64,000 bases of DNA from Henriciella marina DSM 19595 (lineage in GTDB: Bacteria > Pseudomonadota > Alphaproteobacteria > Caulobacterales > Hyphomonadaceae): NCBI RefSeq assembly GCF_000376805.1, contig NZ_AQXT01000002.1:1550001-1614000 (forward strand). The letters are read 5' to 3'. A program made the translations under genes and the position numbers. The notes below the pieces were generated by a model. The model had not been told where the DNA came from. It saw nothing but the letters and a program-made list of their open reading frames with translations, and searched no databases. Below are positions 55,447-63,974 of the stretch, one piece after another. Every line of letters starts with the position of its first letter. The first letter of the stretch is position 1.

Positions 55447-56033
55447 GTGCAAAACCGCTGAAGGACCGCGTCACGCTGGTCTCCAGTGAGGTTCTTGCTG
55501 ACGACTGGGTCTCGCTGACCAAGCACACGCTCGATTATGAGCGCCGCGACGGGCGTAAGGAACGCCTGACGCGCGAGGTCTATAACCGTCCCGACGCAGC
55601 CGCGGTCCTGCCCTATGACAGGGAGCGGAGCACCGTGCTCCTCATTCGCCAGCTTCGCCTGCCGCCTTTCCTGAAAGGCCATCAACAACCGATGTGGGAA
55701 GCCTGCGCCGGCATCATTGACGATGAGGATGCAGAGGCGGCCATCGAGCGCGAAGCGATCGAGGAGATGGGCTACAAGGTCCACAATCTGCACCTCGTGA
55801 CCGCCATGTACGCAAGCCCGGCAAGCTTGGGCGAGCGTGTCTGGTGCTACACCGCCGCCTACGCCCCGTCCGACAAGGTCTCAAACGGCGGCGGCGCCGA
55901 GGATGAAGGCGAGGACATTGAAGTTGTCGAGCTTGATTTCGAAGACGCCTATGGCCGCATCGCGACGGGTGAGATCGTGGACGCCAAGACGATCCTTCTG
56001 CTCCAGCATCTGAAGCTTGGGCTGCGGGCGTGA
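55443..56033 (+). CDS. nudK: NudK-like Nudix hydrolase (GDP-mannose or ADP-ribose type)
   Basis: A 196-residue Nudix protein with the box GIIDDEDAEAAIEREAIEEMGY, which is one residue shorter between the glycine and REA than the standard motif, exactly as in E. coli NudK. Further matches to NudK are ESCAG-like EACAG before the box, AMYASPAS after it, and the C-terminal ETGEI-like RIATGEIVDAKTILLLQHL. It therefore likely splits GDP-mannose or a related nucleotide sugar. It is translationally coupled with the desaturase gene, an unusual pairing. Confidence 0.82.
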   Translation: MSAKPLKDRVTLVSSEVLADDWVSLTKHTLDYERRDGRKERLTREVYNRPDAAAVLPYDRERSTVLLIRQLRLPPFLKGHQQPMWEACAGIIDDEDAEAAIEREAIEEMGYKVHNLHLVTAMYASPASLGERVWCYTAAYAPSDKVSNGGGAEDEGEDIEVVELDFEDAYGRIATGEIVDAKTILLLQHLKLGLRA

Positions 56034-56075
56034 GCTGACGCTCGAACGCCCGCCAGCTTTTTCAGTCTCAGCCGA

Positions 56076-56411
56076 TCAGGCCGTCATGTCTTCCACGCGC
56101 GCATCAGGCGCATTCTTCTTGACCGACTCGATGCCATTGTCCCGACCAGACGCGCTCTTGTAGCTCTCTGACGTGCCAATAACCTGGCCATTGGTGGATT
56201 TCAGATTGAAGCGGTAGTTACCGGCATCGGTTTCCTTGCGCTCGAAGCGGGCATCGTCAGGCGCATTCTTCTTCACCGATTCAATGCCGTTCTCGGCACT
56301 GGCGCGCTGCTTGTAGCCTTCGCTTGCCAGGATGATCTCGCCATTTCCCGCTTTCAGACGGAAGCGGAATTCGCCTGCCTTGTCTGTGTAGAGTTCGAAC
56401 TTGCCAGCCAT
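56076..56411 (-). CDS. YegP-family protein, two DUF1508 repeats
   Basis: A 111-residue soluble protein composed of two copies of a 50-residue unit (residues about 4-50 and 58-104). Each has FELYTDKAGEFRFRLKAGNGEIILASEGYK or FERKETDAGNYRFNLKSTNGQVIGTSESYK, followed by ENGIESVKKNAPD or DNGIESVKKNAPD. The near-identical repeats are typical of E. coli YegP; the molecular role is not established. It stands alone, convergent with the nudK-like gene. Confidence 0.9.
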   Translation of the reverse strand: MAGKFELYTDKAGEFRFRLKAGNGEIILASEGYKQRASAENGIESVKKNAPDDARFERKETDAGNYRFNLKSTNGQVIGTSESYKSASGRDNGIESVKKNAPDARVEDMTA

Positions 56412-56511
56412 GGCGGATCCTTTCCAACGAATCGATCAGTTGATGGTGTCTGAAACCGTGGCGTCGGCCGCGTCATGCGTCAAGCCGGGCGCCCCCGGTA
56501 CAAACACGCGA

Positions 56512-56670
56512 TCACCCCATGAAGAGAAAGCCCCGCAGGACATAGGCCGTTACCGCGACCACTGTGACGCTCACGAAAGCGATCCCTGCAAACCAGAGAA
56601 GGCGTTTCCAGAGAGGGCCATCCTGCCCGCCCGTTTCGTCCGGGCCCTGCGGCTCGATCAGGTCAGTCAT
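56512..56670 (-). CDS. DUF2474-family small membrane protein of the bd oxidase
   Basis: A 52-residue protein with one membrane helix (about residues 26-48, WFAGIAFVSVTVVAVTAYVLRGF), preceded by PLWKRLLWF. Its ATG lies within the last bases of cydB, so the two are translationally coupled, and its size and place match the DUF2474/CydX-type small subunits that accompany cyanide-insensitive bd oxidases. A longer frame to 56718 is less likely. It may be needed for assembly or stability of the oxidase. Confidence 0.75.
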   Translation of the reverse strand: MTDLIEPQGPDETGGQDGPLWKRLLWFAGIAFVSVTVVAVTAYVLRGFLFMG

Positions 56671-57703
56671 GATAGGCCTCCTCAGGATCAACTTTCCCCC
56701 AGAAGAGCGAGTAGACATAGCCGGTATAGATCAGGATCACCGGCAACATCACGGCCGCCCCCACCAGCATCAGCACCAGCGCATTGTCACGCGCCGCCGC
56801 CTGCCAGATGGTGACATCGAACGGCACGATGTTCGGAAAGAGGCTGACGGCGAGGCCAAGATAGCCGGACAGGAAAATGCCGGCTGACAGCACATAGGGC
56901 CGCCAGTCGGGCGCCTCGACCTTGCCGGAGAGGTCCCGCCAGACAAGTGCCGTCAGTACCAGGCCGATGAGCGGGATCGGCGAAAGCGGCAGGATGTTGG
57001 CAAAGTCGAACGAGGACATGGAAAAGCCCCAGCGTTCTGTCACCCGCGGATCGATCGACAGGGTCGCAAGACTCACCGCCGCAAAGCAGATCGCCACGCC
57101 GACCAGCGCGGTCAGGCCCCGCTTGCGCGCGCTCTTCTGCAGGTCACCCTCTGTCTTCAGAACCAGCCAGCACGCGCCGAGCAGCACGTAGCCAACCACA
57201 ACCGACACCGCGACAAGCAGCGAGAACGGCGTCAGCCAGTCGAACTGCCCGCCTGCAAAGCTGCGGCCCTCTATCGTGACGCCCTGGATGAACCCACCGA
57301 GGATCAGCCCCTGCGCCAGCGCCGCCGTCAGCGATCCGCCAAAGAAGGCCCCGTTCCAGAACAGTTTCGTCGGCTTGCGCACCGCCTTGTGGCGAAACTC
57401 GAACGCGACGCCCCTGAAGATCAGCGCGGCCAGCATGAGCAGGACAGGCAGATAGAAGGCCGGCATCAGGATGGCATAGGCCAGCGGAAACGCAGCAAAC
57501 AGCCCGCCGCCACCAAGAATAAGCCAGGTCTCGTTGCCGTCCCAGACAGGCTCGATACTGGCGGTCATCAAATTGCGCTCATCGTCATTCTTGGCGAGGC
57601 CGCTCAGGATGCCAACCCCAAGGTCCATGCCATCCAGCAGGACATAAAGCATGACGGCGACCGCGATCAGCACGCCCCATATCAGTGGAAGATCAAGTTC
57701 CAT
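56663..57703 (-). CDS. cydB: Cytochrome bd-type quinol oxidase subunit II (CioB/CydB)
   Basis: A 346-residue membrane protein with about eight helices, matching CydB. It starts MELDLPLIWGVLIAVAVMLYVLLDGMDLGVGIL, with the DGxDLG motif, and later has EPVWDGNETWLILGGGGLFAAFPLAYA and FPNIVPFDVTIWQAAA. It lies 15 bp after cydA and with it forms the quinol oxidase that reduces oxygen in the inner membrane without pumping protons. Most of the haem ligands are in CydA. Confidence 0.93.
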   Translation of the reverse strand: MELDLPLIWGVLIAVAVMLYVLLDGMDLGVGILSGLAKNDDERNLMTASIEPVWDGNETWLILGGGGLFAAFPLAYAILMPAFYLPVLLMLAALIFRGVAFEFRHKAVRKPTKLFWNGAFFGGSLTAALAQGLILGGFIQGVTIEGRSFAGGQFDWLTPFSLLVAVSVVVGYVLLGACWLVLKTEGDLQKSARKRGLTALVGVAICFAAVSLATLSIDPRVTERWGFSMSSFDFANILPLSPIPLIGLVLTALVWRDLSGKVEAPDWRPYVLSAGIFLSGYLGLAVSLFPNIVPFDVTIWQAAARDNALVLMLVGAAVMLPVILIYTGYVYSLFWGKVDPEEAYHD

Positions 57704-57718
57704 GGCCCTGCCCTCTTT

Positions 57719-59134
57719 CTATTCCGCTGGATTTCGACCGCGCGGGCTGGTTTCAGCTGGCTCATCGACGGCGCCAAGCGGCGTCCCAGGCGCGCGATGT
57801 TCGCGCTCTGGCGGGTCTGGCGCGTCGTCCCTGAAGCCGCGTGTCGCGATGCGCGCCATGTAGACCGTGCCCGCCGTAAAGATGATCGCATAGACCACCA
57901 TGAAGATAATCAGCGAGGTCGCCACCTGCCCGGTCGAGACCGGCGCAAGGCTGTCCTCGGTTCGCAGGAAACCATAGACCGTATAAGGCTGGCGCCCCAC
58001 TTCGGCCGTTATCCAGCCAGTGATCACCGCGACGAAGCCAAGCGCGCCGCTCGGGATCGCCACCAGATGAAACAGGCCCGACTTGTCGATGCGCTTTCGC
58101 CACCAGAGAAAGACACCCCAGACGCCAAGCAGAAGCAGAACCATGCCAGCGCCGACCATGATACGGAACGCCCAGAAAACGATTGCGACCGGCGGACGGT
58201 CTTCAGCATCGAAGGATTTCAGACCCTGCAGCGGCTCACCGCTTGAAAACAGGTAGGGGCTTGTGCCCGGTATCGTGATCTCGGCGATATTACGTTCGTT
58301 TTCCTCATCCGGCAGTGCGAACAGCACCGTGCCCTGCACATCGGCCGTTTCCCACCATCCCTCGATCGCAGCGACCTTTGCAGGCTGATAATGATGAGCC
58401 ACTTCACCTGACCAGTGACCGGCCCAGATCTGAAATGGCATCAGCACCGCCAGCGTGCCCGCCGCCATACGGATCTGCCACCGGGTCGGCTCCTCTTCAT
58501 GATGACGTACGACCTGCCACGCGCCAGCCGCCAGAATAACCGCCGCCGTGGTGATAAAGGCGGCCAGCATCATGTGGACATAGCGCGACGGGAAGCTTGG
58601 ATTGAATATGACCTCCCAGAAATTTGTCGCGTAGAAATTGCCGGTTTCCGCATCGATGGCAAAGCCCGTGGGCGTCTGCATCCAGCTATTGGCCGACAGG
58701 ATCCAGAAGGCCGAAATTGTCGTGCCGATGGCCACCGCGCAGGTCGCCGTAAAGTGCAGCTTGTTGCCGACCCGCTTCCATCCAAACAGCATGACGCCGA
58801 GGAATGTCGCCTCGAGGAAGAAGGCCGTCAGCACTTCATAGCCAAGCAATGGCCCGATAACGCTGCCGGTCTTGTCAGCGAAGACTGACCAGTTGGTGCC
58901 GAACTGATAGGACATGACAACGCCGGACACGACGCCCATCGCAAAGGCCAGCGCGAAAATCTTGATCCAGTGGAGATAGAGACGCTTGAACACGTCACGC
59001 TTCGTCCACAGCCACAGACCTTCACAAACTGCCAGAAAGGCAGCCAGACCGATCGTGAATGCTGGAAAGATGATGTGGAAGGCGATCACGAACGCGAACT
59101 GCAGGCGTGAAAGGATAAGGGCGTCTAATTCCAT
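57719..59134 (-). CDS. cydA: Cytochrome bd-type quinol oxidase subunit I, cyanide-insensitive type (CioA/CydA)
   Basis: A 471-residue subunit with about nine helices. It starts MELDALILSRLQFAFVIAFHIIFPAFTIGLA, in which the haem-ligating histidine lies in FHIIFP, and has TVYGFLRTEDS and GWITAEVGRQPYTVYG, the GRQPW-like motif that in this form is typical of the CIO group with a short Q loop. The oxidase gives high-affinity or cyanide-tolerant respiration. The ATG at 59134 starts the family N terminus, and the longer frame to 59176 is probably not used. A near-CtrA box lies 67 bp upstream. Confidence 0.93.
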   Translation of the reverse strand: MELDALILSRLQFAFVIAFHIIFPAFTIGLAAFLAVCEGLWLWTKRDVFKRLYLHWIKIFALAFAMGVVSGVVMSYQFGTNWSVFADKTGSVIGPLLGYEVLTAFFLEATFLGVMLFGWKRVGNKLHFTATCAVAIGTTISAFWILSANSWMQTPTGFAIDAETGNFYATNFWEVIFNPSFPSRYVHMMLAAFITTAAVILAAGAWQVVRHHEEEPTRWQIRMAAGTLAVLMPFQIWAGHWSGEVAHHYQPAKVAAIEGWWETADVQGTVLFALPDEENERNIAEITIPGTSPYLFSSGEPLQGLKSFDAEDRPPVAIVFWAFRIMVGAGMVLLLLGVWGVFLWWRKRIDKSGLFHLVAIPSGALGFVAVITGWITAEVGRQPYTVYGFLRTEDSLAPVSTGQVATSLIIFMVVYAIIFTAGTVYMARIATRGFRDDAPDPPEREHRAPGTPLGAVDEPAETSPRGRNPAE

Positions 59135-59211
59135 GGAATGTTTTCCCGTTTCGCAGAATGTCAGCCGGGCTCGCATAGACTCCTATGGGGCCCGGCCGAA
59201 TTAACACTGGC

Positions 59212-59838
59212 TTAGACCTTGGTAAAGCGAAGGTAGGGCCGTACCTCGTCCCAGCCTTGCGGGAACTGGGTGCGGGCCGCCTGGTTCGTAACGGATGGCG
59301 GGATGATGACCTTGTCGCCCATGACCCAGTCCGCCGGTGTTGCCGCCTTGTACTTGTCACCCGTCTGCAACGCGTCCACGACCCGAAGGATCTCGTCGAA
59401 GTTGCGACCCACGCTCATCGGATAGGTCATTGTCAGACGGATCTTCTTGTTCGGGTCGATGATGAAGACAGACCGGACGGCGGCCGTTTCGCTCTCACCC
59501 GGATGGATCATGTCATAGGCCTGCGCCACGGCGTGATCGATGTCCGCGATGATAGGGAAGGACAGGTCGGTATTCTGCGTGTCGTTGACGTCATCGATCC
59601 ATTTGAGGTGCTCTTCGACGCTGTCGGTCGACAGGCCTAGCGGCAGAACATTGCGGGCTGCGAACTCATCGGCGAGCTGGGACGTGCGGCCCATTTCCGT
59701 CGTGCAGACGGGGGTAAAATCAGCCGGGTGGCTGAACAGGAAGACCCATTTGTCTCCGGCCCAATCATGGAACGAGATATCGCCCTTCGTGGTCGGGATG
59801 GTGAAATCGGGGGCCGTGTCGCCAATGCGTAAGGACAT
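59212..59838 (-). CDS. 1-Cys peroxiredoxin (Prx6 type)
   Basis: A 208-residue peroxidase with the AhpC/TSA fold. The active-site motif reads FSHPADFTPVCTTEMGR with the peroxidatic cysteine in PVCTTE near residue 45, and the C-terminal extension (about 160-208, with PPSVTNQAARTQFPQGWDEVRPYLRF) is that of the 1-Cys group. It reduces hydrogen peroxide and organic peroxides. It is transcribed leftward on its own, and its stop lies in the upstream region of cydA. Confidence 0.93.
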   Translation of the reverse strand: MSLRIGDTAPDFTIPTTKGDISFHDWAGDKWVFLFSHPADFTPVCTTEMGRTSQLADEFAARNVLPLGLSTDSVEEHLKWIDDVNDTQNTDLSFPIIADIDHAVAQAYDMIHPGESETAAVRSVFIIDPNKKIRLTMTYPMSVGRNFDEILRVVDALQTGDKYKAATPADWVMGDKVIIPPSVTNQAARTQFPQGWDEVRPYLRFTKV

Positions 59839-60006
59839 GTCAGTTACTCCTCTAAGTCTGGTTTACCCAAAGGTAGCGACTGGCCTTCCTTCCTTTGCCT
59901 GTGCATTCTGCCACGCGGCAGGATGGCGCGGGGGTGACGGGCACTGCTTCCGTGCGGCTCGTAAGAATGGTTGAGGCATCGGAGCGTTCAGGCTACCCAG
60001 CCCCTC

Positions 60007-60618
60007 ATGGCCAATTACAAACTCATCGCCTGGGACTTTGACGGTGTCCTCAATGCGAACGTCACAGATGGCGTCTTTCAGTGGATGACGACCTTCGAAG
60101 CAGACACGGGCCTGCCGATCAATTCGCTGGCATCCTACCTCTTTTCAGGCCGCTTCCAGCGCGCCATGGTCGGAGAGGCAGACCTTCATGAACTCGTCGG
60201 CGACTGGGCCGCTGAACACGGCGTGCCGCACCGGGCAGGTGAGGTCATCGACTACTGGTTCGACAAGGACCACATTCCTGATGAGAAGACGCTGACCATT
60301 GTCCAGAAAGCCCGCGCGGCCGGGATCATGAATGTTATCGCGACGAACAATGAAGTTCACCGCGCCGACTGGATCGAGCAGCAAGGTTTCGGCGAGCATA
60401 TGCACCGCGTCTTTGCCGCCGGACGCATGCGTCTCGCAAAACCGGATCTCGCCTACTTCGCACACATCGAAGACGCGCTCGGCTTTACCGGCAAGGACGT
60501 GATCCTCGTCGACGACATGGAAGAGAACGTCGCCGCAGCCCGCCAGCACGGCTGGGACGCCTTCCATTTCACCTCCGGAAAACACGATGCGCTGGTGGCA
60601 AAGCTAGGGCTCGCCTGA
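60007..60618 (+). CDS. HAD-superfamily hydrolase
   Basis: A 203-residue protein with HAD motif I IAWDFDGVLNANVTDG (residues about 6-22, DxDGV), motif II in MNVIATNNEVHR (Thr/Asn), motif III lysine in MRLAKPDLAYF, and motif IV VILVDDMEENVAAARQHGWDAF. This is the pattern of small phosphatases and haloacid-type hydrolases; a substrate is not readable. The start at 60007 is chosen over one at 59971 because of the family N terminus. It ends with a 15-bp overlap with the convergent MgtC-like gene. Confidence 0.86.
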   Translation: MANYKLIAWDFDGVLNANVTDGVFQWMTTFEADTGLPINSLASYLFSGRFQRAMVGEADLHELVGDWAAEHGVPHRAGEVIDYWFDKDHIPDEKTLTIVQKARAAGIMNVIATNNEVHRADWIEQQGFGEHMHRVFAAGRMRLAKPDLAYFAHIEDALGFTGKDVILVDDMEENVAAARQHGWDAFHFTSGKHDALVAKLGLA

Positions 60619-61122
60619 TCCGTCATCCTTGCCCGGATCCTTTGTGTCGATAATCGGCAGCTTGCCTTCAATCATGTGGAACAGCGTCAGGATCAGCAGC
60701 GCCAGACACGTGACGAGCGCTGCAATCGCGATAAAGCCCGCCCCGCATGCGAGGCCAATCGCCCCGGCCAGCCAGAGCCCAGCCCCGGTGGTCAGGCCTT
60801 CCAGCCTGCCGCTATGACGGATAATCGCACCGGCTGCGATGAAGGCGACACCGGCCGTCACGGCCTCGATGATGCGCAGCGGGTCGGGGCGGATGCTGGA
60901 GGCATCGTCAGGCTGGTCAAGCATCAGACTTATCTCCAGGGCAATGACGGTGAAAAGGCATGCGGCCAGTGATACCAGCATGAATGTGCGCAACCCCGCT
61001 GGCCGGTCGCGAATCTCCCGCTCGATGCCGATCAGCGCGCCAAACAGGCAGGCTGCACCAATGCGCAGGAAAAGCTGCACCGCACCGATTTCGGTCGCAA
61101 ACAGGGCATCCACTTGTTGCAT
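60604..61122 (-). CDS. MgtC/SapB-family membrane protein
   Basis: A 172-residue protein with about five membrane helices. The conserved MgtC N terminus is readable as RIGAACLFGALIGIEREIRDRPAGLRTFMLVSLAACLFTVIALE (the IGxERE and AGLRTxxLV motifs), followed by AGVAFIAAGAIIRH and GLTTGAGLWLAGAIGLACGAG. Family members are linked to survival at low magnesium or to modulation of ATP synthase; here function is inferred only from family. ATG 61122 is chosen because it fits the family; the frame runs on to 61194. Confidence 0.88.
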   Translation of the reverse strand: MQQVDALFATEIGAVQLFLRIGAACLFGALIGIEREIRDRPAGLRTFMLVSLAACLFTVIALEISLMLDQPDDASSIRPDPLRIIEAVTAGVAFIAAGAIIRHSGRLEGLTTGAGLWLAGAIGLACGAGFIAIAALVTCLALLILTLFHMIEGKLPIIDTKDPGKDDGSGEP

Positions 61123-62209
61123 GACCTTAAAACGCCAATTCCGCGGGCGACGTTCCAAGGCGCTCGCCATCATCGCAGACATTGCACCTGCCAAAACACC
61201 GCCCCGTCATCCCTCGCCCTTCTGCTCAAATCGTCGTCATCCCGGACGCACAGCGATCCGGGACCCAGTTGGGTTGAGCGCGAAGCATCATCTGTGGGAT
61301 AACTCCATTTCATCCCCACCCTCTCAGGCTCAGCCATACTACTGCCATCTCATCCCCAGACAGGGCGGTCCGGACCGACCGGGTGGGGATGGTTCTCGCG
61401 GCGCTGGAGCCTGCCGGAAAGACCCCGGCAGGCTTACAGCAAAGCGGGAGGGCCTGCGGTCGGCAGAGATGCCAGCCGCAGGTGGAGTGCGAAGATGACC
61501 GATGCTGCCGGCAGGGCGTAACGCCCCTGCCAATGGCGGTGCGGCGTCATGTGGGCTCAGGAGCGCGGCTGGCAGGCCAGTCGCCGTGACCATACCGAGA
61601 CGGGCCGGGAGTGGGACACCCGAACGGCCAGATCTTCGCAGGGCGCGTCCTGAACGCACGCTCTACAGCCACGCCGAAAGGCTGGCATTACTTATCGGCG
61701 TCCGCTCAGGACGCGCCCGGCCCTGTCACTGACTGGCAGACGACACGTACCGCCAGCGGGAGAGCCCTGCATGGCGCTTTTGGTGCAGGGGGCGATCAAG
61801 AGGCGCTCATCCTGAGCGAAGTCGAAGGACGATCGCCGGGAATGACCGAGATAGGCATCAAAAACCATTCCCCTCTCCTTGGGGAGAGGGGTCAGGGGCG
61901 AGGGGGAACCACACCAGATGCATCCGCCACCCTCGCAGTGATGCGAGTCCCGGACATCACGCGCCGACTGGCGGCGCCCCCTCATCCCCGGCCCTTCTCC
62001 CCAAGGAGAAGGGAGGTTTGCAGCCTTGAGCGCGATCCATCGCGAAGCGGGGATCAAAAACTGCGAAGCCTCGAACAGGCTCCATCGCGAAGCGCGGAAC
62101 CAAAAAACTCAACATGCCCAGCCACACCTGACAAAGACGCGCTTTTGCCTTATATGCCGCGGCCACCACAAACTTTCTGCTGCGGGCCTTGAACCCGCTG
62201 GAGGAGAAT
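61123..62209. repeat. Gene-free 1.1-kb region dense in hairpins and short repeats
   Basis: No credible gene is present. Strong hairpins or inverted repeats: TCCCGGA/TCCGGGA (61240-61263); AGCCTGCCGG/CCGGCAGGCT (61408-61434); CCTGCGG/CCGCAGG (61453-61482); a near-perfect GGCAGGGCG/CGCCCCTGCC stem near 61510-61532; GGGCGCGTCCTGA/TCAGGACGCGCCC, 13 bp, with an inner 7-bp stem (61641-61718); CCCCTCTCC/GGAGAGGGG (61870-61891); CCCTTCTCC/GGAGAAGGG (61992-62013). The 14-mer TCCATCGCGAAGCG occurs at 62036 and 62081. The outer parts look like REP/BIME-type elements; the 61400-61720 part may be a structured RNA. The stretch 61725-61800 holds nothing I can identify. Confidence 0.7.
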
Positions 62210-63388
62210 ATGACTGCTCTCAAGAGCGCCCCCACGGGCGAGCTCAATTCGCTTGGGTTTCCGAAACCGCCACCTGAAACACGTGTCGTGGCCGCCATGT
62301 CCGGCGGGGTCGACAGTTCCGTGGTCGCCGCGATGCTGGCCGATGAAGGTTATGATGTCATCGGCATCACGCTGCAGCTCTATGACCACGGCGCGGCGAT
62401 TGAGAAAAAGGGCGCCTGCTGCGCGGGACAGGACATTCACGACGCGCGCAACGTCGCCGATCAGGTTGGTATCCCACACTATGTCCTCGACTATGAAAGC
62501 CGGTTCAAGGAACAGGTGATGGAAGATTTTGCCGACACCTACATGGCCGGCTCGACGCCCATTCCCTGCATCCGCTGCAATCAGACCGTCAAGTTCAAGG
62601 ACCTCCTCGCCACGGCGAAGGAGCTTGGCGCCGACTGTCTGGCGACGGGGCATTATATCCAGCGTGCCGATGGCCCGGATGGCGCAGAACTTCACCGCGC
62701 CAATGATGCCTCGCGTGACCAGTCATACTTCCTGTTCGCAACGACGCGCGAGCAGCTGGACTATATACGTTTTCCGCTCGGCAATCTGCCAAAGACCGAA
62801 GTGCGGGAGCTTGCAGAGAAGTACAATCTGCCCGTCGCCGCCAAGCCCGATAGCCAGGACATCTGCTTTGTGCCGCAAGGCTCCTATGCGGACGTCGTCA
62901 AGAAACTGCGGCCTGGTGCCGGGCGCGGCGGTGAGATCGTGCATCTCGACGGCCGGGTCCTCGGTGAGCACAATGGCGTGATCCATTACACGATCGGTCA
63001 GCGGCGCGGGCTCGGTATCGCAACCGGTGACCCGCTCTTCGTCGTCAAGATCGATGCGGCCACCCGCCGAGTGATCGTCGGCCCGCGCGAAGCCCTCCTG
63101 ACAGCCGGCCTGACGATGGAGGAGCTGAACTGGCTCGGCGATGGAAGCCTGGAGGCGGCCTGCGACAAAGGCCTGCCCGTGCTCGCCCGCGTGCGCTCCA
63201 CCCGTGAACCGCTTCCGGCCCACCTTGGCTGGGACGGCGATCGCCCTGCCGTGTACTTCGACATCGCCGAAGAAGGCGTTGCGAAGGGTCAGGCCTGCGT
63301 CCTGTACGATTTGTCATCAAAAAGTCGTGTCCTCGGCGGCGGCTTCATTGCGACGACAATTGCCGCAGATGAACGTTTGAGCGCCTAA
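62210..63388 (+). CDS. mnmA: tRNA 2-thiouridylase MnmA
   Basis: Puts sulfur on U34 of tRNA-Lys, -Glu and -Gln with ATP. The 392-residue product has the PP-loop [15 protein letters not shown] (residues about 27-41), the [10 protein letters not shown] segment with the nucleophilic cysteine and the second catalytic cysteine in [12 protein letters not shown], followed by the C-terminal barrel domain ([13 protein letters not shown]). A GGAGGAGA ribosome site is next to ATG 62210; a longer frame begins at 62189. It lies upstream of sciP with 209 bp between; no rho-type terminator is clear in that gap. Confidence 0.95.
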   Translation: MTALKSAPTGELNSLGFPKPPPETRVVAAMSGGVDSSVVAAMLADEGYDVIGITLQLYDHGAAIEKKGACCAGQDIHDARNVADQVGIPHYVLDYESRFKEQVMEDFADTYMAGSTPIPCIRCNQTVKFKDLLATAKELGADCLATGHYIQRADGPDGAELHRANDASRDQSYFLFATTREQLDYIRFPLGNLPKTEVRELAEKYNLPVAAKPDSQDICFVPQGSYADVVKKLRPGAGRGGEIVHLDGRVLGEHNGVIHYTIGQRRGLGIATGDPLFVVKIDAATRRVIVGPREALLTAGLTMEELNWLGDGSLEAACDKGLPVLARVRSTREPLPAHLGWDGDRPAVYFDIAEEGVAKGQACVLYDLSSKSRVLGGGFIATTIAADERLSA

Positions 63389-63597
63389 AAATAAAGGAAG
63401 ATGTCCGGTTTCAGCACACCTGACCCAGCCCGGGACAGGTTTGCGAAGCCTTGATTAATGCGACCTCGGAGAATGCGTCGAATTTTCATGAAAACTCACG
63501 GGCTTTGCTGAAAACTGATTTAATCCGCACGCGCTAGACACCACTGACGGACGCAAAACGCGTCCTGAAATTTAACCGCTAAGAAATGGTGGATCTC

Positions 63598-63876
63598 ATG
63601 GCGCAGCAAACCGCAGCTAGAACTCTGAGCATCAAGGGGCCGGACGGCCAGGTCATGACCAGGGAGGATCTGCCGCCGCCAGGCATTCGCCGATGGGTCA
63701 CCCGCCGCAAGGCACAGGTCGTTGCTGCGGTTCGCGGCGGCCTTCTCTCCAGAACCGAGGCCTGTGAACGCTATGCGCTCTCCGAAGAAGAGCTCGCCTG
63801 CTGGTCACGCCTTTACGACGAACATGGCACCAAGGGTCTGCGCACGACACGTCTGCAGCAGTACCGGGCCCACTAG
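63598..63876 (+). CDS. sciP: SciP, CtrA-interacting cell-cycle regulator (DUF1153)
   Basis: A 92-residue helix-turn-helix protein, which in Caulobacter binds CtrA and blocks its recruitment of RNA polymerase in swarmer cells. The sequence is close to the family throughout: KGPDGQVMTREDLPPPGIRRWVTRRKAQVVAAVRGGLLSRTEACERYALSEEELACWSRLYDEHGTKGLRTTRLQQYR. ATG 63598 is chosen with GGTGGA five bases upstream; the ATG at 63586 lacks a ribosome site. Upstream are TTAA half-sites but no full CtrA box. It fits with the CtrA-type box at 30966 and the holdfast genes in indicating a CtrA-controlled cell cycle. Confidence 0.93.
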   Translation: MAQQTAARTLSIKGPDGQVMTREDLPPPGIRRWVTRRKAQVVAAVRGGLLSRTEACERYALSEEELACWSRLYDEHGTKGLRTTRLQQYRAH

Positions 63877-63974
63877 AACCTGGCACTCCATCATCACTGA
63901 CCGGCGTTGAATGCGTTAAAGCGCCGTTTACGCTGACAGGCCTAGCTTCACGGAGAAAGTCCGAGGGGCAGGTC

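Noticed and set aside
61383-62192. Frames of 68-193 codons in the gap before mnmA
   Set aside because: They pass through hairpins and REP-like repeats, lack ribosome sites, and all three frames on one strand are open in part because of GC bias.
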